In this document: one piece after another, positions 8,111 to 15,622 of the stretch
Position numbering within the stretch: the first letter of the stretch is position 1
Layout of the letters: every line of letters begins with the position of its first letter
Assembly (NCBI GenBank): GCA_023146355.1
Contig: JAGLCH010000267.1
Coordinates: forward strand, 1-18,601
Length of the DNA stretch: 18,601 bases
Reading direction: 5' to 3'
Source: Bacteriovoracaceae bacterium
GTDB taxonomy: Bacteria > Bdellovibrionota > Bacteriovoracia > Bacteriovoracales > Bacteriovoracaceae
Position numbers and translations under genes: made by a program
Notes under the pieces: model-generated
What the model saw: only the letters and a program-made list of their open reading frames with translations
Told to the model about the DNA's origin: nothing
Databases searched by the model: none

Positions 8111-8425
8111 CTACTTGATATGATCGATTGAATATTCGATTCCTAACTTACAAAGATCCTCATCTAATTTTACAACCCAACGAATTGTGGCCTCTACAGG
8201 AGAGAATTGTGCCACCTGTACTATGACTTTACGGCCTTTTACTACGTTTTCAGAATTGGTGGTGGCGACTGAGCAACCTTTGTGACCTTCATTACACACA
8301 ATACCAACAAGATCTGGAGAATACTCCTCCACCATCTCGCCAAAGTAGATTCCACATAGTGAATTTGCTGCTGCCTTATATCTAAGATAACGGCGGCTTG
8401 AATTATTCTTCTGAACAAGGCCCAT
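8111..8425 (-). CDS. Short PilZ-like domain protein, paralogue of its neighbour
   Basis: This is a 104-aa single-domain PilZ-like protein. SRRYLRY gives RxxxR (Arg11 to Arg15), and NEGHKGCS takes the place of NxSxxG, with Gly for Ser. The C-terminal ATIRWVVKLDE and KLGIEYSI match the downstream protein closely, so the pair arose by tandem duplication. I chose the ATG at 8425 because AAGGAG (8431-8436) lies five bases before it. The in-frame GTG at 8431 overlaps that ribosome site and cannot be used with it. The first gene of a two-gene unit, it is divergent from the ole-type operon across an AT-rich promoter region. Confidence 0.7.
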   Translation of the reverse strand: MGLVQKNNSSRRYLRYKAAANSLCGIYFGEMVEEYSPDLVGIVCNEGHKGCSVATTNSENVVKGRKVIVQVAQFSPVEATIRWVVKLDEDLCKLGIEYSIDHIK

Positions 8426-8430
8426 ACGCA

Positions 8431-8436
8431 CTCCTT
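8431..8436 (-). promoter_or_regulatory. Shine-Dalgarno fixing the ATG start of the first PilZ gene
   Basis: AAGGAG on the minus strand, five bases before the ATG at 8425. It overlaps the alternative GTG at 8431, which excludes that codon as start. Confidence 0.7.
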
Positions 8437-8488
8437 AAAAACGATACCTGAATAAGTTATCGACATCTTAAAAAATTCTCTTTAGTCT

Positions 8489-8572
8489 TTGACAAAATAT
8501 ATCTAAATATTTTACATATTAAGAACTTTGAATATATATTATAAATATTACAAATATAAAATACGGTATAAG
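8489..8572. promoter_or_regulatory. Divergent AT-rich promoter region for the PilZ pair and the ole-type operon
   Basis: On the plus strand TTGACA (8489-8494) is a perfect -35 box but lacks a good -10 at the right spacing. TTTACA (8511-8516) with TATATT (8535-8540) 18 bases on is an alternative. On the minus strand TTGTCA (8495-8490) overlaps the plus-strand TTGACA, with TTTAAG 18 bases on. AAAATAT and ATATTTT (8494-8513) make a 7-bp inverted repeat, and AATATATATT (8531-8540) is a palindrome; either could be an operator. A further TATAAG (8567-8572) lies about 11 bases before the regulator's ATG. In sequence this AT-rich, chance matches are frequent. Confidence 0.4.
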
Positions 8573-8582
8573 TGTCTGAAAT

Positions 8583-9221
8583 ATGAATATTGAAACTGAC
8601 CTCCCCATTGAGCCCGAACTACTAGCTGAGCTCGGTGTATTTGAAAACTTTTTAAGTCGCTTTGGATTTAAACGAATTGATGGCTCCATCTTTGGGTTAC
8701 TCTTTCTATCCATGAGACCTATTTCATCAGAGGAGATTCAAAGTATCCTTGAAATCTCTCAAAGTGCTGTAAGCCAATCCATTAAACAACTAGATATGTA
8801 TGGAGCTGTAGAAACGGTTGAGCAAAGAGGCACAAGAACAAAGCGCTACAAAGCAAAAGATGATTGCCTTGCAATAGTTGCATCGGTATTTAGAAAGAGA
8901 GAGCTCCAGCATATTGAAGAACTACATCTCATGGCAAAGAGAGTCTTAAAAGAAAGAGAAAAAGAAAATAGGGGATCTAGAAGTAGGCGACTTGAATCAA
9001 TGCTTCTAGCAACAGAACTTGGGGAATCAATGATCAATTTCCTTATCCATATCACCTCATATGGAGATAACGACAGCTATAAAAAAATTAGTAAACGATT
9101 TAAGGATATGCTCAGCTTTTTAGCTGACAGCAAAGACAGCACACTGCCCCATGCAATTGCGACAAATATTGCAGGACGCATTAAGGATGGACTTCTAAAA
9201 TTTACAGGAGAAATAAGATGA
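8583..9221 (+). CDS. GbsR/MarR-family transcriptional regulator
   Basis: This is a 212-aa winged-helix regulator of the GbsR branch of MarR (COG1510-like). The N-terminal helix FLSRFGFKRIDGSIFGLLFLS leads into a helix-turn-helix at about 51-75 (EEIQSILEISQSAVSQSIKQL in outline) and a wing with EQRGTRTKRYKA. The C-terminal half is helical and probably dimerises. No Shine-Dalgarno precedes the ATG, and a TATAAG box lies close upstream, so the message may be leaderless or nearly so. Its stop overlaps the next gene's start by four bases (ATGA). As first gene of the operon it most likely controls the cluster and perhaps the divergent PilZ genes. The ligand is unknown; an acyl or product signal is a guess. 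Confidence 0.85.
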   Translation: MNIETDLPIEPELLAELGVFENFLSRFGFKRIDGSIFGLLFLSMRPISSEEIQSILEISQSAVSQSIKQLDMYGAVETVEQRGTRTKRYKAKDDCLAIVASVFRKRELQHIEELHLMAKRVLKEREKENRGSRSRRLESMLLATELGESMINFLIHITSYGDNDSYKKISKRFKDMLSFLADSKDSTLPHAIATNIAGRIKDGLLKFTGEIR

Positions 9222-10459
9222 GAGAAAGAATTGTAATTACAGGAATAGGGCTTACAGCTCCAAACGGCAATAACCTTGAAGAGTTTAGAGCTGCTCTCTT
9301 AGAGCAAAAGTCTGGAATTACTCATAACGAGCTTCGCCATGTTGGTAAAGTTGCTTCAGGCCTTTGTGACTTTGAAGAGACGAAGTACCAAAAGAAAAAA
9401 ATGAGAAAACGCGGAACTCGTGCTGGTGCAATATCTATTTACTGTGCGAATGAAGCTCTTGCCTCTGCAGGAATAGACATAAACGAGATTGATCGCTCAA
9501 GAGTTGGTATCTACCTTGGAATTACCGAACACGGAAACGTGGAAACAGAACAAGAAATTCATGACCTATATAACTCTCACAATCAGGATGTAAGCTTTTG
9601 GTCTCATCATCACAACCCACGAACGGTTGCAAACTCACCAGCAGGTGAAGTTACACTTAACCTAAAGGTTACCGGACCCCATATGACAGTTGGTGCCGCA
9701 TGTGCTGCTGGAAATATGGGACTCATTCACGGGCTACATATGCTAACTCTAGGTGAAGTTGATTTAGCTCTTGCTGGAGGTGTTTCTGAGTCGGCACAAA
9801 CATTTGGGATTTTTGCTGCCTTTAGGTCTCAGGGTGCTCTGGGGGAAAATGAAAACCCTACTCTAGCATCACGCCCCCTTGATAAAGATCGAAACGGTAT
9901 TGTTGTTTCAGAAGGTGGAGCGATTTACACACTTGAGAGACTTAGCGATGCTGAGAAGCGGGGAGCTAGAATCTATGGAGAAATAGTTGGTTACCATATT
10001 AATTCAGACGCATCTGACTTCGTCCTTCCAAACGCAGAAAGACAAATTGAATGTATGCACAAGGCATTAAAGAAGGCAGATCTAACTCCAGATAAAATTG
10101 ATCTTGTAAGTATGCACGCCACAGGAACTCCCTCAGGAGATATAATCGAATGTGAAGCTGTTAGCAGCGTATTTGGTCAATCAAAGAATACTTTTATCAA
10201 TACCACAAAAGGCCTTATCGGCCACTGCATGGGAGCTGCTGGTGCATTAGAACTTGCAGGAAACCTACCAAGCTTTAACGATGGTTTAATTCACCCAACA
10301 CAAAAAATCGAAAACATCGATGAAAAATGTAATTTGATGAATCTTGTAAGTGATGGACCAAAAGAACATGATGTTAAGTATATCCTCAACAACTCATTTG
10401 GAATGCTTGGAATCAATTCAGCTGTAATCATAAAAAAAATTGAAAATAATAATATTTAA
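9218..10459 (+). CDS. Beta-ketoacyl-ACP synthase (KAS II/FabF-like)
   Basis: This is a 413-aa thiolase-fold condensing enzyme that would extend an acyl-ACP with malonyl-ACP. The full Cys-His-His triad is visible: Cys162 in GAACAAGN, His300 in MHATGTPSGD, and His336 in GHCMGAAGA. NSFGMLGINS near the C-terminus replaces the usual NSFGFGGxN glycine loop, a small deviation near the acyl pocket. His-rich SFWSHHHNP around 128-136 is unusual for FabF. It begins inside the regulator's stop (ATGA) after AGGAG, and the carrier-protein gene follows. There is no chain-length-factor partner, ketoreductase or dehydratase nearby, so it would borrow these from general fatty-acid synthesis. Its placement argues for a pathway-specific role rather than housekeeping FabF. 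Confidence 0.85.
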   Translation: MRERIVITGIGLTAPNGNNLEEFRAALLEQKSGITHNELRHVGKVASGLCDFEETKYQKKKMRKRGTRAGAISIYCANEALASAGIDINEIDRSRVGIYLGITEHGNVETEQEIHDLYNSHNQDVSFWSHHHNPRTVANSPAGEVTLNLKVTGPHMTVGAACAAGNMGLIHGLHMLTLGEVDLALAGGVSESAQTFGIFAAFRSQGALGENENPTLASRPLDKDRNGIVVSEGGAIYTLERLSDAEKRGARIYGEIVGYHINSDASDFVLPNAERQIECMHKALKKADLTPDKIDLVSMHATGTPSGDIIECEAVSSVFGQSKNTFINTTKGLIGHCMGAAGALELAGNLPSFNDGLIHPTQKIENIDEKCNLMNLVSDGPKEHDVKYILNNSFGMLGINSAVIIKKIENNNI

Positions 10460-10468
10460 GGAGAAACT

Positions 10469-10720
10469 ATGTCACTACCAAATGAAAAAGTAAGAGAGCA
10501 CGTACTAGATATAATTGCTGATATTGCACTGGATGAAGACCTTGATGGGATTAAGGACGAAGAGACGCTAAGAGAGCAACTAGACCTCGATTCTATGGAC
10601 TTCCTAGATATCGTTATGGAGCTAAAGAAAAGACACCAGATAGAAGTTCCACAGGACGATTATCCACGCCTTGCAACACTTCAAAGCTGCGTAGAATACC
10701 TAGGTCCTAAGTTCAACTAA
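10469..10720 (+). CDS. Acyl carrier protein
   Basis: This is an 83-aa acidic four-helix carrier protein. LDLDSMDFLD holds the phosphopantetheine attachment site at Ser42, and the following helix (VMELKKRH) is the partner-recognition helix. Its length matches FabF-partner ACPs. AAGGAG overlaps the synthase stop region and lies five bases before the ATG, and its own stop shares one base with the next ATG (TAATG). A dedicated ACP beside a dedicated synthase suggests that acyl chains of this pathway are kept on this carrier. Whether OleA can take chains from it directly is not shown by the sequence. Confidence 0.9.
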   Translation: MSLPNEKVREHVLDIIADIALDEDLDGIKDEETLREQLDLDSMDFLDIVMELKKRHQIEVPQDDYPRLATLQSCVEYLGPKFN

Positions 10721-12102
10721 TGAATTACGATGCTATTATTATTGGTGCCGGCATGAGTGGACTTGCTGCCGGCATCAGACTTCAGATGTTTGATAGGAAA
10801 GTATTAATTCTGGAGTCTCACTTTGCTCCGGGCGGGCTAAACTCCTATTATACCCGTGGAAATCAAACTCTTGATGTTGGCCTCCATGCAATGACCAACT
10901 ATATAAAGAAAGGGGAAAAGGGAAGGCCTCTCAACAAACTTCTGAAGCAGCTCAGAATCCCCTATGATTCGCTAGAACTCTCACCGCAAAATAGGTCGCG
11001 AATTCACTTTCCTCACCACTGTCTTGAATTCACTAATGAAATAGAATTCCTAATAAATGAAATTGAAGTAAAGTTTCCAACTCAAGTAGATGGGTTCAAT
11101 AATCTTATTCAGTTCATCAAAAATTTTGATGAAACAAACCTTGCAAATAAGTTCACACCCACAAGACCTGCGATTGCAGAGTATATAACGGAACCATACC
11201 TAATAGAGATGATTTTAAGTCCACTACTCATATATGGAAGCGCACTTCCGAATGATATGGATCTATCGCAGTTTGTCATAATGTTTAAAAGTATTTATCT
11301 CGAAGGTTTTGCACGCCCCAAAGGTGGTGTTCGTAAGATTATTGATATCCTTCTTGCAAGGTTTGCAAAGCTAGGTGGAACATTAAAGTATAGCTCAAAA
11401 GTCGCAACCATTTTAACTAAAGATGGTTGCGCTTATGGTGTAAAGACAGAGGTTGGAGAAGAGTATATAGCTCCTTTAATTTTTTCCTCTGCAGGCCTAC
11501 CTGAAACATTAGGCATGGTGGATGGCCCACAAGCTAGAGCTCATGAAGTCGGAGAAATGTCATTTTCAGAGTCGATCCTTTGCTTTAAGGATAGGCCAAA
11601 AGATTTTGGTATCGACGACACTATTATTTTTTATAACAATGGTCCGAAGTATAAGTATCAAAAACCCATTGATTTTTTTGATCCAAACTCAGCTGTTATC
11701 TGTATGCCGAACAACTACGGAAATGATGATTATCTTGAAGGAATGTTACGTTTTACCTTCATCTCAAACTTTGAGCGTTGGAACGATCTCCGAAATATAG
11801 ATAAAGCAAAGTACAAAGAGAAAAAAGCAGAAGTTCTAGAGTGCGGCCAACGCATATTTAAGAATATTTTCCCCCACTTTGAATCAGAACTTGTATTTCA
11901 GGATGTATTTACTCCTGCAACAATAAAGCGCTATACCGGTCATTTAAGCGGTACAGTATATGGTTCACCAGTTAAAGCAAGAGATGGACAATCAGGAATT
12001 AAAGGTCTTCAAATAATTGGAACAGACCAGGGGTTCCTAGGAATTGTCGGAGCAATGCTCAGTGGAATTTCAATTGCGAATCTCTATGGATTAAAAGGTT
12101 AA
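10720..12102 (+). CDS. CrtI/RetSat-type FAD-dependent oxidoreductase
   Basis: This is a 460-aa flavoprotein of the phytoene desaturase-like family (COG1233-like). The FAD Rossmann motif IIIGAGMSGLAAGIRL is at about 6-21, followed by LESHFAPGGLNS. PKGGVRKIIDILL around 203-215 is the mid-domain motif shared with carotenoid desaturases and retinol saturases, and IIGTDQGFLGIVGAML near the C-terminus closes the FAD site. No carotenoid synthesis gene is nearby. Sitting between the carrier-protein gene and oleA, it most likely desaturates or saturates an acyl chain, or acts on the condensed product. It begins in a TAATG junction. Which direction the redox step runs cannot be told from sequence. Confidence 0.85.
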   Translation: MNYDAIIIGAGMSGLAAGIRLQMFDRKVLILESHFAPGGLNSYYTRGNQTLDVGLHAMTNYIKKGEKGRPLNKLLKQLRIPYDSLELSPQNRSRIHFPHHCLEFTNEIEFLINEIEVKFPTQVDGFNNLIQFIKNFDETNLANKFTPTRPAIAEYITEPYLIEMILSPLLIYGSALPNDMDLSQFVIMFKSIYLEGFARPKGGVRKIIDILLARFAKLGGTLKYSSKVATILTKDGCAYGVKTEVGEEYIAPLIFSSAGLPETLGMVDGPQARAHEVGEMSFSESILCFKDRPKDFGIDDTIIFYNNGPKYKYQKPIDFFDPNSAVICMPNNYGNDDYLEGMLRFTFISNFERWNDLRNIDKAKYKEKKAEVLECGQRIFKNIFPHFESELVFQDVFTPATIKRYTGHLSGTVYGSPVKARDGQSGIKGLQIIGTDQGFLGIVGAMLSGISIANLYGLKG

Positions 12103-12103
12103 A

Positions 12104-13135
12104 ATGAAATATACAAATGTTGTTTTAGAGTCATTTGGAAAATACCTCCCTGATACAGTCGTTAGCTCTGACGAGATTGAAGAAAAACTCGACGAACTCT
12201 ATCAGAGGCTAAAACTTCCAAAGGGAAGACTTGAACTGATGACCGGCATTGTCGAAAGAAGACACTGGGATAGCGGAATGCTTCCAAGCACTCTTTCAGC
12301 AAAAGCAGGAAAGCAAGCAATAAAAAAAAGCGGGGTCTCCGCTGGAGATATTGACCTCTTAATACACGCTTCTGTATGTCGAAATTTTCTTGAGCCTGCA
12401 ACAGCGAGTATTGTTCATGCAGAGCTAGGTCTATCGCCACACTGTACATTTTTTGACCTTTCAAATGCATGCCTTGGTGTCTTAAGCGCAGTTACAGTTG
12501 CCTCAAACATGATCGAAAACGGTCAGATAAAGCGGGCGCTCATCGTCTCTGGAGAGAACGGCGGGCCTCTATTAGAACAAACGATTAGTTTTTTACTAAC
12601 AGACCCCTCGATCAACAGAAAAACCATAAAAAAATATTTTGCAAACCTTACAATAGGTTCAGGAGCAGTTGCCTTCTTAGTTACAAGAAAAGATTTGGCC
12701 CCTGACTCCCCTCAGATTTTAGGGGGAGGCTCCATGAGTAAATCCGAAGCATCAAAACTATGCTGCGGCGACGGTAATCCAAACTCATTAATGATGGAAA
12801 CAGACTCAGAAGAGCTGATGCACCAAGGGCTCGGTCTTGCAAAAGATACCTGGGATAAGACTAAGAAAATCCTTTCCTGGGAAAATGACACTCCCGACTG
12901 GGTCATCGGACACCAAGTCGGTGTTGCCCATGAAAAATTAATTATGGAGGCGCTAGGTGTCCATGAGAATAAAGGCCATATAACCTATCCATTTTTAGGA
13001 AACACAGGATCTTCAGCACTCCCATTAACTCTTGTCGACCTGGCGGAATCTGGAAAAATAAAGAAGGGAGACACAGTGGCCCTTCTTGGAATCGGTAGTG
13101 GATTAAGTTCCATAATGATGGGGGTAAAATGGTAG
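12104..13135 (+). CDS. oleA: OleA, head-to-head acyl-chain condensing thiolase
   Basis: OleA catalyses a non-decarboxylative Claisen condensation of two fatty acyl thioesters to a 2-alkyl-3-ketoalkanoic acid, the first step of long-chain olefin synthesis. The 343-aa protein carries the expected residues: nucleophile Cys123 in SNACLG, His270 in GHQVG, Asn300 in GNTGSS, and Glu97 in FLEPATA. Glu97 and Cys123 are 26 residues apart, the spacing I recall in Xanthomonas OleA (Glu117, Cys143). That glutamate separates OleA from decarboxylating FabH enzymes. The ATG is one base after the upstream stop, with AAAGG before it. Presence of oleB, oleC and oleD in order makes the assignment firm. Confidence 0.93.
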   Translation: MKYTNVVLESFGKYLPDTVVSSDEIEEKLDELYQRLKLPKGRLELMTGIVERRHWDSGMLPSTLSAKAGKQAIKKSGVSAGDIDLLIHASVCRNFLEPATASIVHAELGLSPHCTFFDLSNACLGVLSAVTVASNMIENGQIKRALIVSGENGGPLLEQTISFLLTDPSINRKTIKKYFANLTIGSGAVAFLVTRKDLAPDSPQILGGGSMSKSEASKLCCGDGNPNSLMMETDSEELMHQGLGLAKDTWDKTKKILSWENDTPDWVIGHQVGVAHEKLIMEALGVHENKGHITYPFLGNTGSSALPLTLVDLAESGKIKKGDTVALLGIGSGLSSIMMGVKW

Positions 13136-14004
13136 TTCCAAATGATTTAAAGTTAGAATATCCTTTTGCTCAAAATGAACTAAAGCTCTCCTGCGGCCAT
13201 AAAATGAATTATGTGGACCAGGGAGAGGGACACCCTATAGTGATGGTCCACGGTAATCCGACATGGTCATTTTATTATAGAAATCTCATTAAGTATTTTT
13301 CTAAAACCAATAGAGTAATTGTCCCAGATCATATTGGAATGGGTCTTTCAGAGAAGCCCCTAGACTACGACTACACCCTAGATAATCATATTGAGAACAT
13401 TACAGAACTCCTCGACCATCTTGAAATTAAAGGAGCAACCTTTATCGTTCATGACTGGGGAGGAGCAATTGGTTTTGGTGCTTCAACAAGAAGGCCAGAG
13501 TTCATGAAGCACATAATTGCCTTAAATACTGCAGCATTCACCTCAAGTGAAATCCCCTTCAGAATTTCATTATGCAAACTACCAGTCTTTGGAGAATTTA
13601 TTGTGCGCGCATTCAATGCATTCGCATGGCCTGCAACTTTTATGACGACAAAAAGGAAACTGACCGCTTTGGAAAAGAAGGGCTATTTACTTCCACACAG
13701 AGATTACAATAGTCGAATTGCGGTGGCCCAATTTGTAAAAGATATTCCCCTTTCAGCGAAGCACAAATCATACCATTCACTTAAATCTATAGAGGATAGC
13801 TTAGGCTCTATAGATGATAAAAATGTGATGTTGATTTGGGGAGAGCGAGATTTTTGTTTCACTACCAAATTTAGAGATCGCTTTCTTAGCTTTTTTCCAA
13901 AAGCAAAAAGTATCTCTTTTAAGGATGCCGGTCACTATGTAATTGAAGACAAGTTGGAAGAAGTCGTTAAGCTAATAGGAGATGAAATCAGTGAACATTG
14001 CTGA
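13129..14004 (+). CDS. oleB: OleB, beta-lactone decarboxylase (alpha/beta-hydrolase)
   Basis: OleB removes CO2 from the cis-beta-lactone to give an internal cis-olefin. The 291-aa alpha/beta-hydrolase is of haloalkane-dehalogenase type: HGNPTWSFYYRN gives the oxyanion loop, HDWGG holds the nucleophile Asp109, WGERD gives Asp241 as possible acid, and AGHYV supplies His269. An aspartate rather than serine nucleophile is what OleB shares with the dehalogenases. A real dehalogenase is unlikely because the gene overlaps oleA by seven bases and oleC by 14 or more. A run of G's four bases before the ATG serves as ribosome site. Confidence 0.9.
   Translation: MVVPNDLKLEYPFAQNELKLSCGHKMNYVDQGEGHPIVMVHGNPTWSFYYRNLIKYFSKTNRVIVPDHIGMGLSEKPLDYDYTLDNHIENITELLDHLEIKGATFIVHDWGGAIGFGASTRRPEFMKHIIALNTAAFTSSEIPFRISLCKLPVFGEFIVRAFNAFAWPATFMTTKRKLTALEKKGYLLPHRDYNSRIAVAQFVKDIPLSAKHKSYHSLKSIEDSLGSIDDKNVMLIWGERDFCFTTKFRDRFLSFFPKAKSISFKDAGHYVIEDKLEEVVKLIGDEISEHC
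13977..13981 (+). promoter_or_regulatory. Shine-Dalgarno deciding the oleC start
   Basis: AGGAG directly abuts the ATG at 13982, leaving no spacer, but lies nine bases before the in-frame GTG at 13991. This favours the GTG. Confidence 0.55.
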
Positions 14005-15622
14005 AAAACTTACATACTGGGCACAAGAAAACCCTGATAAAAATGCACTTGTGGTTCCAAGCAAAACATCTTTTGGAAAGTACACCTATAAAACACAATC
14101 ATTTTTAGAGCTAGATACTATTTCTGGCCATCTTGCTTATCATTTTCATAACAATGGAATAAAAAAGGGAATGAAAGTTCTTCTATTTGTTCGTCCTTCT
14201 CTCAATTTTCCTGCAGTGGTTTTTTCTCTCTTTAAGCTCGGCGCAATTCCGATAATGATTGATCCGGGAATGGGAAAAAAAAACCTCCTGACCGCAGTGG
14301 AGGAAGTTTCACCTGAAGCACTAATCGCAGAACCAGAAGTCTTTTTATTGAAAAAGTTTTACCCTACTGCATTTAAATCCATTGAGTATTCCTTCACAAC
14401 AGGAAGTTTTACTTTTTCAAAGACATTATCTTTAAAAAAGATTATTGCCTTAACTCCCATGACATTCATCACTGAAAAAGTCGGTATCGACCAGACAGCT
14501 GCAATCCTTTTCACTTCTGGAGGAACGGGAACCCCTAAGGGCGTAATCTATACCCATCGTATTTTTAATGAACAAACAAAACTGCTACAAGACCTATTTC
14601 AATTAACACCTGATGATATCGACATTCCTGGATTTCCGCTATTTTCACTTTTTGCTATTGCGATGGGAATGACAAGCTGTCCTCCTGATATGAACCCCTC
14701 TAGGCCATCAAAGGCCAATCCAAAAAAACTAATTAAAAACATCAATGATAATCAAGGCACTTTTGTTGCCGGATCCCCTGCTATATGGGAGCGCGTTGCA
14801 GATTACGCTATAAAAAAAGGGCTTGTGATTGAGTCCGTAAAGTACCTCGTTATGTTTGGTGCTCCTGTATCTGGCGAGCTCCATGAAAAGTTTAAAAAAG
14901 TTTTGAAAAATGGCGAAACCTACACTCCCTATGGGGCAACCGAGTCACTACCAGTCTCATGTATCAGCGGAAGTGAAGTTCTAAAAGAAACAATATTCGA
15001 TACACGAAGAGGGAAAGGAACATGTGTTGGAGCACCAGTCCCAAGTGTCTCAGTCAAAATCATTAAAGTTACAGATGAGGTTATAGTTGATCTTAGGGAT
15101 GCCGAAATCCTAACAAGTGGAGAGGTAGGCGAAATTCTAGTCTCAGGGGATGTCGTAACAAAAAAATACTTTGAAAGACCAGAGGCAACGGCACTTGCTA
15201 AAATCTATGAGTCTACTGCCGACAGACAAAAGATCTGGCATAGAATCGGAGATCTTGGATATTTTGATTCAAAAGGTAGACTATGGTTTTGTGGTAGAAA
15301 AGGCCATCGCGTAAACTTACCTAACACAACTCTATATTCAGTTTGCTGTGAGGCAATATTTAACATTCACCCCTTGGTTAATAAGACTGCTCTCATTTCG
15401 AATAAAGGAAATCCTGCATTAGTAATTGAGCTTAAAGGGAAAAAGAAGCTATCCCACGCTGAAAAAAAGAAGTTCGAAAAAGAGTTGCTTGAGCTTGGCA
15501 GCAAGGAAACACATACCCATGAAATAAAAAAATTCTTCTATCACAATCAATTTCCTGTTGATGTAAGACACAATATTAAAATTGATAGAATTAAACTATC
15601 TAAAAACTTTGCAGAGGAATAA
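13991..15622 (+). CDS. oleC: OleC, beta-lactone synthetase (ANL superfamily)
   Basis: OleC uses ATP to activate the 2-alkyl-3-hydroxy acid as an adenylate and closes it to a beta-lactone. The 543-aa protein (from GTG) shows the ANL core motifs: FTSGGTGTPKGV at 174-185, YTPYGATES at 311-319, and RIGDLGYF with Asp421. FCGRKGHRV follows as the hinge region, and NIKIDR near the C-terminus keeps the usual catalytic-lysine context. GG in place of GS in the P-loop is a mild deviation. The start is either the ATG at 13982 or, better placed from the ribosome site, the GTG at 13991. A generic acyl-CoA ligase is the alternative, but the oleB and oleD neighbours decide for OleC. Confidence 0.9.
   Translation: MNIAEKLTYWAQENPDKNALVVPSKTSFGKYTYKTQSFLELDTISGHLAYHFHNNGIKKGMKVLLFVRPSLNFPAVVFSLFKLGAIPIMIDPGMGKKNLLTAVEEVSPEALIAEPEVFLLKKFYPTAFKSIEYSFTTGSFTFSKTLSLKKIIALTPMTFITEKVGIDQTAAILFTSGGTGTPKGVIYTHRIFNEQTKLLQDLFQLTPDDIDIPGFPLFSLFAIAMGMTSCPPDMNPSRPSKANPKKLIKNINDNQGTFVAGSPAIWERVADYAIKKGLVIESVKYLVMFGAPVSGELHEKFKKVLKNGETYTPYGATESLPVSCISGSEVLKETIFDTRRGKGTCVGAPVPSVSVKIIKVTDEVIVDLRDAEILTSGEVGEILVSGDVVTKKYFERPEATALAKIYESTADRQKIWHRIGDLGYFDSKGRLWFCGRKGHRVNLPNTTLYSVCCEAIFNIHPLVNKTALISNKGNPALVIELKGKKKLSHAEKKKFEKELLELGSKETHTHEIKKFFYHNQFPVDVRHNIKIDRIKLSKNFAEE

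Noticed and set aside
11522..11800. 92-codon plus-strand frame within the flavoenzyme gene
   Set aside because: It is out of frame inside a continuous and well-conserved reading frame, with no sign of a frameshift.
10720..12102. Carotenoid biosynthesis locus
   Set aside because: Only the one CrtI-like gene is present; there is no phytoene synthase, cyclase or prenyl synthase gene in the window.
12162..12470. 102-codon minus-strand frame inside oleA
   Set aside because: It covers the antisense of conserved OleA residues up to the active-site cysteine and shows no family features.
12104..13135. FabH (KAS III) as identity of this gene
   Set aside because: The Glu97 position, the Cys123 spacing and the oleBCD neighbours fit OleA, not the decarboxylating FabH.
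13129..14004. Haloalkane dehalogenase as identity of this gene
   Set aside because: The fold and Asp nucleophile match, but it overlaps oleA and oleC, which identifies it as OleB.
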